DNA from: Culex pipiens pallens
Taxonomy: Eukaryota > Arthropoda > Insecta > Diptera > Culicidae
NCBI RefSeq assembly: GCF_016801865.2
Contig: NC_068937.1
Location: 35,057,692 to 35,121,691, forward strand
Reading direction: 5' to 3'
Length of the DNA: 64,000 nucleotides
Shown here: piece after piece, positions 33,251 to 43,125 of the stretch
How the letters are laid out: each line of letters begins with the position of its first letter
How positions within the stretch are numbered: position 1 is the stretch's first letter
Made by a program: the position numbers and the translations under genes
The notes under the pieces: generated by a model
Told to the model about the DNA's origin: nothing
What the model saw: the letters and a program-made list of their open reading frames with translations, nothing else
Database searches by the model: none

Positions 33251-34663
33251 TACGGTATCTGGTTCCGAAAGCTAAGTTAATGTTTCCAGTTCGTATAAAT
33301 CCCTATCATTTCCCAAAGGAATTCGTCAATTAGGACTTAATTTGCGAATGGACATCATAATTGAATAAGCCGATTCTTCCCAAAATGTATCCGTTATCCC
33401 TACCGAATAGAAGAACATTCTCCTTCACCCTCTAACCTCTAACGACCGTGAAATGGCGTTCGTTTTCCCGAAATTTGATCAAGAAACATAACCGCCCTAA
33501 ACGGACTCATCGATTCGGAAAAGCTCGCGTTCATTTGCAGCCTCCCGGAGAGCAGAATCCAGAAGCCTTCACCGTGCCTTTGCTCCGGCTCACCGGGAAT
33601 TGCTTTGATCTGGAACACCTTGCTTTGGCGCTGAAGACGGGCTGCCAATTCCCAGAACGGGGAATTCAAGCCGTTGGCGGAGTTGCTTTGAAGAAGCGAG
33701 GCTAAGATTTAAGATGATTTAAGGTTGAGTTTACGCTCATTGCTAAATGAATACTTGAATATTTGGATTTTGTTGAATAAAAAGCATTTTTTTTGTAAAG
33801 CGAAACATTTAAGATAGAGTCTGGATTTAACAGGATTAACCTTAACTTTTAGCTCGCTATGCAAATCCCACGGTATAAATTGGCAATAAATTTTCCACCG
33901 CCATCGTTTTATTTCTCGGGTAAGGGGCGAGTAAAAATCAGTTCCTCGAAATTCGCCGGCACCCAACTTCAAGAAAGATTTATCATGCAAAGAAGCAAAC
34001 GTGGCACGTTTATAAATTAAACATGGCGACCGACGCACACACACACTTAAACAGAATTCCAAGGAAACACGGAGCAATGCTGTGAAAATAATGGCGCAAC
34101 CTGTGCGTTGGAGACGTTGAACTGCGAAAGTCATGACTTGGGTTTCGAATTAGCCTTCGTCGTCGTCGTCATCGGTTCAACAGCTCTTGTTTGGATATGC
34201 TGAAAGTGCTTTTCAATTCGTGGTGAAGAAATTAGCTTTGTTTACACGCCATGAGTTTTGACTATCACTAATGACATCACTGGGGAAATGTATTATCGTT
34301 ATTTTTGACTTGAAAGAAAGAAGCAATCCGATAAAGTGATTTGTAATGCTTTACGAATAATAAAAACTATAAAATTAACAATCGATTTTTTAAACCAAGT
34401 CATAAGGTCTAATTAAATTCTAGAGATGAGGGTGGAAAAAACGGTAAAATATTATTTTAATTTACTTAAAATTCGTGATTTGTGATTCAATTTATTTTAA
34501 ATGAAATTTTCGGGAAAAATGTGTACAACGTTGACTAGAGTAACATGGTTTTGGATTTTCTTCTACTTGGTTTCCCGTGATTTTTTTTTTAAATTTTAAG
34601 TGAAACTGTTTTTTCAAAGCTTCAGAATAAATGAAAAAAATATGATGCCAGTTTTCCAATCAA
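33251..34663. other. Unique-looking DNA without identified gene
   Basis: 33260-34260 is GC-richer than average with short frames (33439-33669 minus, 33448-33705 plus, 33709-34134 minus) of no recognisable family. A short GTC run occurs near 34157. The remainder is AT-rich. Nothing further supported. Confidence 0.35.
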
Positions 34664-35660
34664 TAGCAATTCTCTACGAAATCGATCGATTTTTATTAAC
34701 TTTATTTTTTGTAATTTTAATCCAGCTGAAACTTTTTTGGTGCCTTCGGAATGCCCAAAGAAGCAATTTTGCATCATTAGTTTGTCCATATAATTTTCCA
34801 TACAAATTTGGCAGCTGTCCATACAAAAATGATATATGAAAATTCAAAAATCTGTTTCTTTTGAAGGAATTTTTTGATCGATTTGGTGTCATCGGCAAAG
34901 TTGTTGGTCTGGATAAGGACTTCACTGAAAAAAATGATACACAGTGAAAAAAAAATTGTTGATTTTTTATTTCACTTTTTTGTCACTAAAACTTGATTTG
35001 CAAAAAAAACATAATTTTTTTATATGTTTTGCAAATGCCAACTTTTCAGAAATTTTCAGATTGTGCAAAAAATCTTTGACCGAGTTATGAATTTCTGAAT
35101 CAATACTATTTTTTTCAAAAAATCGAAATATTGGTCGCAAAAATTTTTCAACTTTTTCAACAATGTTAAATCGAATTTGCAATCAAAAAGAACTTTAATG
35201 AAATTTTGATAAAGTGCACCGTTTTCAAGTTATAGCCATTTTTAGTTAACTTTTTTGAAAATAGTCGCAGTTATTCATTTATAAAAATTAGTGCCCATGT
35301 TTGCCCACATTTGAAAGAAATATTTTTGAAGATTCTCTATATTTTGCTTGATCTGAACTTTGTTGATATGACCCTTAGTTGCTGAGATATTGCCATGCAA
35401 AGAATTAGATTCAGGAAAATTGATGTTTTCTAAGTCTCACTTAAAAAACCCACCATTTTCTAATGTCTATATCTCAGCAACCTATGGTCCGATTTTCAAT
35501 GTTAAATATGAAACACTCGTAAAATTTTCCGATCTTTTCGAAAACAATAATATTTTTTTTTAAATCAAGACTTACATTTCAACATGGCCAAACACTCAAT
35601 ATTATGCCCATTTGAAATGTTAGTCTTGATTAAAAAAAAGATATTATTGTTTTCGAAAAT
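34664..35660 (+). repeat. Dispersed repeat family A, forward copy with terminal hairpin
   Basis: It starts GCAATTCTCTACGAAATCG and follows the family A order: GCTGAAAC, GTGCCTTCGG, GCCCAAAGAAGCAATTTTGC, GTCCATACAAAAATGATAT, TTTGGTGTCATCGGCAAAG, TGTCACTAAAACTTGATTTG, ATCTTTGACCGAGTTATG, AAATCGAATTTGCAATC, GTGCACCGTTTTCAAG, ATATCTCAGCAACCTATGG. It ends in an inverted repeat of about 48 bp (35537-35585 with 35608-35657, core TTTTCGAAAACAATAATAT). This is the most complete single copy in the window. Confidence 0.75.
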
Positions 35661-35675
35661 ATTCATTAATCGTCC

Positions 35676-35735
35676 ATGGCACGGTGGCTGCGTGTCGAAT
35701 CAATAACCAAAAAGTTGATGGTTAAATCCTAGTTC
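35676..35735 (+). tRNA. Degraded tRNA-like sequence (SINE relic)
   Basis: TGGCACGGTGGCTGCGTGTC resembles the 5' half of a tRNA-derived SINE head. GATGGTTAAATCC, about 30 nt later, resembles a decayed B box. Stems are too eroded to assign an anticodon. It follows directly on the hairpin ending family A. Confidence 0.3.
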
Positions 35736-35814
35736 TTTGAAGATTAATTAAAGATTAAAATTAAAAAATATATAAATGGAAATAACAAGCTATTTGCAAC
35801 ATTTGAATGAAAAA

Positions 35815-36310
35815 AGTTGTTTAAAGTGCATTTTTACCTGCACAGTTGTTTTGCAATCATTAGTTTTCAAAATAGGGGAATAGCATCTAATTCCAGCGTG
35901 CCTCTAATGTTGCCATATCAGCACTTTGATTTTCAATTACAGCTCATTTAAAGCGTTTTCAACTGAAATCGAGTGATAAATAGCTCAATTGGAAGTGAGC
36001 AATCAATTTTCAATCAATTTTTTTGCAAAATTAGTTGTTTAAATAGTGAAAATCAGCAAATTGAATGTAGATAGGAGCGAGTGCTTAACCTGCCAAACAT
36101 ACGAGAATTTCCCCTGAGATTATTTTCGCCGAAAAAAAAAAGCAAACTTTTTGCGGTGCTGTACATTGGAATTCTACAAAAATGAAAATATTTTTGATCG
36201 ATCCCAGACATGCTAAATATGATTTAAAATGCAGGAAAATGCATTTCTGATTGTTTTTAGTTGGTTAGACTTCTATTTGCTTTAGTTATTTAGCTTATTG
36301 GAAAAAAATT
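35815..36310 (+). repeat. Family A distal fragment, split by a small MITE
   Basis: Blocks at 35815-35872 (AGTGCATTTTTACCTG, GTTGTTTTGCAATCATTAG) and 36115-36310 (GCGGTGCTGTACATTGGAAT, GCAGGAAAATGCATTTCTGA, GTTAGACTTCTATTTG, GCCCCCTGATTTTTCG) are contiguous in the copies at 26450-26720 and 42841-43060. Here a 240-bp element separates them. Confidence 0.65.
35875..36114. mobile_element. Small MITE (GGGGAA...TTTCCCC), 240 bp
   Basis: Inserted within the family A distal part. It starts GGGGAATAGCATC after TA and ends GAGAATTTCCCC, then TG where a second TA would be expected. Its left part (GTGCCTCTAATGTTGCCATA, CAGCACTTTGA, CAATTACAGCTCAT) recurs at 47463-47590. Short TIRs and the TA-like site suggest Tc1/mariner-type mobilisation. 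Confidence 0.6.
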
Positions 36311-36646
36311 TGCCCCCTGATTTTTCGAACCAATTTGCAACGGCCTTATTTTATTTTAAATCAACTAATTCTAGTTTGTCGTAATGTTTTTGTGAATTTT
36401 GATTATTTTTCAAATTTTAGCTGTTTTTTTAATACTTTTTAAAATATATTTCGTTAGTTTTTATTTTATTCATAAAAAAAAGTAGGAATACTTTAGCGAT
36501 TTTTCAATTCTTTCAAATGTAAACAGTTCCGAAACAAGAAAAAGTTTTGCTTTTTAAAAATTGTTGCAAGTCTTCTATCCTTATTCAATCTATCCTTCAT
36601 GGTCAAATTAGATTCTTAAAAAAAACTGATTCCATAAATATAGCTG
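36311..36646. other. AT-rich DNA, nothing recognised
   Basis: T-rich, no repeat partner noticed, no gene. Confidence 0.35.
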
Positions 36647-36648
36647 TA

Positions 36649-37269
36649 CCGTCAGTGGGGGTGACTATGGATCAAAAAACGATACACCTCTCGTAATTAC
36701 AAAACAATTTTAATAACATCGAAAATCTTTTATCGTAGAATTGTTCTTAGATAGTTTACTAACATTTTCCTAAAATATGCTGTAATTTGATGGACTCTAC
36801 CTTAGATGGCAATCGTTTGAAAATTGACCCAATCTCACCCCTTAGAGGGGGTGACATTGGGTCAAATGAAACTAAAATGATGCTCAAATACAAAGATATA
36901 GTAAAAACAAGTCATCCAACAGTGTTTCTTGTTCGAGGGAATCGTATTAAAATGCTAAAATGTTTGAAGTAGAGATTTTCAAACATCTGGGTACTTTTTC
37001 ATCAATTCCAACAAAAAATTTAAAAAGTTGATTTTTTGAGAGGTCATTTTTAGCCAAAAACGTACCTCAAATTTAGACAGCTGCTAAAATGACAGGATTT
37101 GTTCTAGGAACGAGATTTTTTCAGCAAAGTCATCTTAAGGTGTCTCTTGCAAAACCCTTTAAAAAGAATTTAGTTTCATTGAGAAGTACCTGAGAAATGG
37201 TAAAATCCGTTAAAAAAAATACTTTGACTCAATCTCACCTCCCAGACCCAATGTCACCCCCACTGACGG
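36649..37269. mobile_element. TA-flanked MITE with GGGTGACATTGGGTC motifs, 621 bp
   Basis: The TIRs start CCGTCAGTGGGGGTGAC (left, 36649) and end with the complement at 37269. 22 of the terminal 25 positions match. TA borders both sides (36647-36648 and 37270-37271). The TIR-derived motif GGGGGTGACATTGGGTCAA is repeated internally at 36846-36864, with inverted forms GACCCAATCTCACC near 36825 and 37229. No transposase frame. Confidence 0.8.
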
Positions 37270-37485
37270 TATATATAAAAAAAATCGATCGTATTTATTT
37301 ATATTTTAAAAGATAAAGCCCCTCGCCCTTCTATTTCAAAAGTTTCCAACAATCCGGGGGCAAGTTTTTATTCAGAAGACCTCTGAATTTTCAAGAAAAT
37401 AGTAGTGAAATTAATGCAAACAGTCCAAATTTTTTTTCTATAATAGCTGTTTATCAATTTAGACTCACATCAAACGTTTTTTTTA

Positions 37486-37612
37486 ATTCGACCTTTTGTC
37501 CTTTCGACCATTTGTCTTTTCGACCTTTAGTCCATTCGACAATTTGTCCATTCGACTTTTTGGCATTTGACCTTTTGGCATTCAACCTTTTGTCTTTCGA
37601 CCTTTTGTCATA
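37486..37612 (+). repeat. Degenerate minisatellite (TTTCGACCTTTTGTC)
   Basis: About eight imperfect 15-18-bp units of the type TTCGACCTTTTGTC / ATTCGACAATTTGTCC. Units drift, so this is an older array or a subterminal repeat block of a transposon. Confidence 0.8.
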
Positions 37613-39256
37613 CATCAATCGAAGTCATTTTCTCTTTGCTTCCTCCCCTGTCGATTCAGAATTGTGTTGTTGTTCGAACACTCCGTGCTCAAACTCAACC
37701 CACTTCGACGAATCATCTTTGCGGTTAACTTTACGCAGTTGGCCTGATTTAACGTATGTGATGTTTCAATGCATTTCGATGCAATGGCGAAGATGTTAAT
37801 AAATGATAAGAAGAGTGCTAGGCGTAATCTAACCTAAGGCACTCTCCAGGATCCCTTCGAGAGATCGGCTGCGCTAAGGATGGATTGGATTATATTCGAG
37901 TAGTTTGATTTGGCTGAAACTTCCTGAGAAGCTTTTTCATTTTTCACCCTTTGATGCATTCGACTTTATCAAACTTAACAATGTTTAATAAGGACATTTG
38001 GAACCCCAAATCAGATTTAACCCAAAAAAAGTCCGGACAAAATCCGATACCCGTGTGAGCAAAAATCATGCCAACACACAACCCTACAGACATTTGCTTT
38101 GACATCGATTCTGAATCGATGTGTATACTTGATGATATAAACAGTAATAAAAATGTAACTTGAGCTTATTGAGCAAATTGCTATCTCGGAGATAATTGCA
38201 CCAGATTAGTCCATCAAGCGGTGCATTTTCATTAATTATCGCTCACCATTTCTTTTTTCCATCAAACCGATAACCTCCACGGAAACAGCTCTACATTGTA
38301 ATCGTGCGCCAGATCACTTTACATTGCACTTCACTCTACTTTGCAGTAATAATTTTCCAGAGCGCGTGGGTTTCACCCGGCTCCAACCACGGTATTATGC
38401 ACTAATTCAGAGTGCATTCTCCATTTACCATTATGTGTGTGTAGGTCTGGATCTACTTTCACCGGCACCATGACGCCACCACACCGTGGGCATGCTAAAC
38501 AAAGTCACTACTTGCGGTAGTAAAAGAGTTACTGTTTCAAGCTGATGGTAGATTATGATTTTAAAAGCAACCTAATGGCCAGGTTTCTTAAACAAATTTT
38601 CTTTAAAACCTGAAAAAGTTTCAGCTTGGTTTGAAACTTCGAAGTTTGAAGCGATTAAACCTTGTTTTAGCAAAGACACCAACCAATTGATTCAAATTTC
38701 ATTGCGGAGTCTCAAACCGAGCAAGATCTATAATATTTTTTAACTGTATTAAACCCATATTTCAAAAGCTTCATCATTTCTCAGTTTTAACGCAAAACGC
38801 TGGCTGGTGCAAGAGGCCGCAAGGATAATCATATCCGCGCGATTCCGTTGTAATCCAGATCCTTTCCCCCCACTCCCATTTAGCTCGTCCATTATTTTCC
38901 TCGCAAGAGACTGTTGCGCCCCGGCTGCTGCCCCTTAAAAAGGAGAACAAAAAAGACTCTTAGGAAGCATCATCGTGCTGCCACCACGCGCGCGAACGCC
39001 TCATTCGATTGGATGCTGCTCGAAAAGCAACGTCTCACAGCTCGAATAAAATATTAAAATTAATGGTAATGGAATTTACGACCGCTTTATCGCTTCGGTT
39101 TGCGATATTTTTTTTCTGCTGCGCTCTCGGCTCGACTAGCATTACCCCACTGGGCCAAGGGTAAATGATACCGGGGAAGGGGGGAGATTGGGGTTAGATT
39201 AGAGCAAAAATTTAAAAGAAACTCATTTAAAAACTACGATTTAGTTAGAATTTTTC
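37613..39256. other. Mixed DNA: family B fragment and unique sequence
   Basis: 37800-37905 (GCACTCTCCAGGATCCCTTC) looks like a retroposon 3' segment but has no partner here. 37955-38140 is a family B fragment (CAGACATTTGCTTTGACATC, GATTCTGAATCGATGTG). 38180-39190 is unique and GC-richer, with no frame that I recognise. Confidence 0.4.
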
Positions 39257-39998
39257 CATGTTCATGTTCATGTTCATGTTCATGTTCATGTTCATGTTCA
39301 TGTTCATGTTCATGTTCATGTTCATGTTCATGTTCATGTTCATGTTCATGTTCATGTTCATGTTCATGTTCATGTTCATGTTCATGTTCATGTTCATGTT
39401 CATGTTCATGTTCATGTTCATGTTCATGTTCATGTTCATGTTCATGTTCATGTTCATGTTCATGTTCATGTTCATGTTCATGTTCATGTTCATGTTCATG
39501 TTCATGTTCATGTTCATGTTCATGTTCATGTTCATGTTCATGTTCATGTTCATGTTCATGTTCATGTTCATGTTCATGTTCATGTTCATGTTCATGTTCA
39601 TGTTCATGTTCATGTTCATGTTCATGTTCATGTTCATGTTCATGTTCATGTTCATGTTCATGTTCATGTTAATGTTCATGTTCATGTTCATGTTCATGTT
39701 CATGTTCATGTTCATGTTCATGTTCATGTTCATGTTCATGTTCATGTTCATGTTCATGTTCATGTTCATGTTCATGTTCATGTTCATGTTCATGTTCATG
39801 TTCATGTTCATGTTCATGTTCATGTTCATGTTCATGTTCATGTTCATGTTCATGTTCATGTTCATGTTCATGTTCATGTTCATGTTCATGTTCATGTTCA
39901 TGTTCATGTTCATGTTCATGTTCATGTTCATGTTCATGTTCATGTTCATGTTCATGTTCATGTTCATGTTCATGTTCATGTTCATGTTCATGTTCATG
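39257..39998. repeat. Hexanucleotide satellite (CATGTT)n
   Basis: About 123 tandem copies of CATGTT over 742 bp with a single substitution (AATGTT near 39671). It encodes Met-Phe repeats on the plus strand and Met-Asn on the minus strand by accident of its 6-bp period. It abuts a second hexanucleotide array with no spacer. Confidence 0.98.
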
Positions 39999-40236
39999 AT
40001 TTTGATTTTGATTTTGATTTTGATTTTGATTTTGATTTTGATTTTGATTTTGATTTTGATTTTGATTTTGATTTTGATTTTGATTTTGATTTTGATTTTG
40101 ATTTTGATTTTGATTTTGATTTTGATTTTGATTTTGATTTTGATTTTGATTTTGATTTTGATTTTGATTTTGATTTTGATTTTGATTTTGATTTGATTTT
40201 GATTTTGATTTTGATTTTGATTTTGATTTTGATTTT
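39999..40236. repeat. Hexanucleotide satellite (ATTTTG)n
   Basis: About 40 tandem copies of ATTTTG following directly on the CATGTT array, with one 1-base shortening near 40192. It decays at AGATTTGATTTTAG on the right. Confidence 0.98.
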
Positions 40237-41522
40237 AGATTTGATTTTAGAAAGCTTTTTTTAACTTTTGAAAAACAAAATATATTTAACAAAAACCAGT
40301 TTTCAGAATTGTTTTCACCCCAAACCACCTCCCAGCAGCATTTCACAGAGAGCACCAGTAGAGAAGGTGGTGAAGGGGAGGGGGTAAAATTCGCGAATTA
40401 CTTTGGGATTTAGATCGGTCGTTACCATACCATGGCGGTGGTGGAGGGCCAGAAAAGTGAATCCCTCGCGTCGGAAATAAAATCGGAAATTATCACCACA
40501 TCCGAGAGTTGCATTTCAAGCGTGACCTTTAATTAAATTTCAAGCTGTTTCGGGAGCTGAGTCATTGTCGTCGGAAATGGGTTTGTGATATTTAATGCGG
40601 TTTCCTGGATAATTCAAACTAAAATATGTTAAGCACAAAGCATTTTCGTCATCCGGAATAATTAAAAGGCATGTTTAATTGTACTATTGTCGCTTTTGCA
40701 AAATTCCTTTCAATTGTATGAAATTGAAATTAAAACAAAAAATATCAAATACATCGTTACCAGAGAAATTGCCTTCATAAAGTTTACAGTCAAGCAATTA
40801 ATTAGTGATTCATTCCGAAATGTTTGCAACTGCCACAAAAATGACAATCACTCGAATTTTCAATTGAACAATAAAACTTCAACCTTTCAACGAACTCCAC
40901 TTTTGATGACTCGGCTCGTAACAATTTGTTTTACACAAAACCACAAAGCAATCATTGTGGTGGCATAAAAATTACTTTTGTTAGACCACACAATCAGCAT
41001 GGGGGCCACATTCAATCGAACACAAACAATCGAGGGGGCCCTTATCGTTAAATAATATCCGTAACCACTTTGGCAAGCCAGCAGTTTTCGGTTGGCAGCC
41101 CATTAAATTAACATTCGGATTTAAAGCGAGGATACTCAATTCGTTCAATCAATTAGCAGTATGGCTGTCCATTTTATGCCAGCACATTTTAACAAAAGTG
41201 TGTCTGACAAATTGGGTGAGAAGCACAATGATAACAATCAATTCAGGTTGTAAAGCTTTTCAAAAATTGATTGCTTTTAATCAATTGCAATTTGTTTGCC
41301 AATTCCATAAATTTGAGGTAGAAACGCAAAAATTACGAACATTATTGAAGCGATTTTTTTTGTGATCATTTTTATGGACATAAATGTTTTCATTAAGAAA
41401 TGCGAAATCAGAAGAAAACTACATTTTTTAAACTTTGTCCAATAAGGATATGCAAAGTAGGGAGACTTGATCTCTTTACAGCAATTCTCTGAGACAATGA
41501 TTTTAGTTGTATTGAAACTTTG
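40237..41522. other. Unique-looking DNA without identified gene
   Basis: Mixed composition, moderately GC-rich near 40330-40560. Short frames only (for example 40687-40968, plus). Nothing supported as a gene. Confidence 0.35.
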
Positions 41523-41524
41523 TA

Positions 41525-42209
41525 GGGGGAGAGGGGGTAATATGCACCCCCGGGGCAAAATGCACCCTCTGCTTTTCTCGGTATTTGGAAGAATTTTCCG
41601 GGAAAAAATCATAGAAATTGGAAGCTTAACATTGCTAAACCATGCTGGAAAAATTTGAGCATCGTAGTATAAAAACAGCTTAAGTAATTTGCAAAACTTT
41701 AAAATGTCGTGTTATTTATTGATATTGTAAGTGTTGAGGTATATAGTTTTTGCCATAATCTTCATTATTCTGTAGATAGATGAGTCCAAAAACATCAAAA
41801 AATGCATTTTTAATTAAATTTTCTGCAAAAAGCGTGGTCGGGGCAAAATGCACCGCTGTGAAGCTCCTTTGTAAAAACAGCGGTGTCATCTAGTGGTGAC
41901 TAGTGAAAACTGCTTTTACCCGGTGCATTTTGCCCCATGTTGTGGTGCATTTTGCCCCGTTGTTGTAGTGCATTTTGCCCCAATGTTTCGGCGCATATTG
42001 CCCCGCATGCTTGATTGAAATGAATCAAAAATGTTTTAAGAAATTTTATATTTTCGAACAATTTTGAGGTTTTTAAAGATATTTTTCACATGGATGACGA
42101 AGAATGATAGTTGTTTTTGAACATCGAACAAATTTCTTCCACAGTAATGCTGTAATGGTTGAGAAATGACAGTTTTCCCTTAGGGGGTGCATATTACCCC
42201 CTCTCCCCC
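41525..42209. mobile_element. TA-flanked MITE with perfect 27-bp TIRs, 685 bp
   Basis: The TIRs begin GGGGGAGAGGGGGTAATATG (41525-41551) and are repeated exactly in inverse at 42183-42209. TA flanks both sides (41523-41524 and 42210-42211). The interior carries repeated TIR-like motifs: GGGGCAAAATGCACC near 41551 and 41840, and GGTGCATTTTGCCCC-like copies at about 41921-42003. No transposase frame. The perfect TIRs suggest a young insertion or a highly conserved end. Confidence 0.9.
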
Positions 42210-42211
42210 TA

Positions 42212-42840
42212 TGTTCTTTTCCTCAGGCTAGAGAAGACAAAGGCTATTTAAATATCAAAAAATCTGTAGGTATTGTTTAAGACTTCTTAGAAAGAAAAAA
42301 AAAAATACACTGTAAACAATGGTTTTGGTATAGGTTTTGTGAATCGACACATTCATAACTGCGTCGTTGCAATTTTTTTTAAAACAGGGAGCAAAAAATT
42401 TTTTCCACCACAACTTAAAGTTTTATTGAAAATGGTAGTCTTATAAACTGAAAACAGTTGCATTTTCCTGTATTCATAACCATATTCAGTATGTTTTGGC
42501 TCTTTTAAACATATTTTGATTTTTTTGTGAAATGCTGATGAGCAGTACAGGAAAAGAGAAAAAATGCAAAATAGCTGGACTGGACGAATTTGTGTTTTGA
42601 CGTGTATCTTTCGCTTGGTTCTCGAACAGTCATGTCAAATTCATCAAAAAAAAGTTCGTCTTCGTCGAAGTAGTCATCAATATTACAGTTATTTATTAGT
42701 GTTTCATATATCAGACTTGTATGCACTTATAAAGTTATTCAGGAACCTTGGATGTGGCCAAATGGAGAATGGTACATACCACGTACAGACTTTTTGTCAA
42801 GAAAATACAGACACCAATTTTGAAGAATGTCTAATGTAAA
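42212..42840. other. AT-rich DNA with family A-like debris
   Basis: Contains fragments resembling the distal family A region (AACTGAAAACAGTTGCATTTTC near 42447) but no complete copy. Short frames only. Confidence 0.35.
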
Positions 42841-43125
42841 TAGAAGTCTAATCAACTGAAAACAGTCTGAAATACATTTTCTGCATTGATTTATTTAGCA
42901 TGTTAGAGATCGTTTATAAAAATTTAAAACTTTTATGAAATTCCGGTGTACAGCACTTTTTTTTGCCCAAAAAACAATTCGTCAGTACTTAGAAATTTGT
43001 GAAACTAATGATTGCAAAACATCTGGACTGGTGCAATGCATTTGAATGAATTTTAAAACACTTCTCATTAAAATGTTGAAACCATGGCTGGTAATTTCAA
43101 TTTTTATTTTTTTTTTATAATTGTT
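42841..43125 (-). repeat. Family A distal fragment, inverted
   Basis: TAGAAGTCTAATCAACTGAAA, then GGTGTACAGCAC, then ACTAATGATTGCAAAACA, then ATTTTAAAACACTT and TGTTGAAACCATGG match the reverse complement of 26400-26680 in the same order. Confidence 0.7.

Noticed and set aside
39245..40355. Met-Phe, Met-Asn and Leu-Ile repeat frames of 228-312 codons
   Set aside because: A 6-bp repeat read in frame. No start context, domain or non-repeat portion supports a gene.
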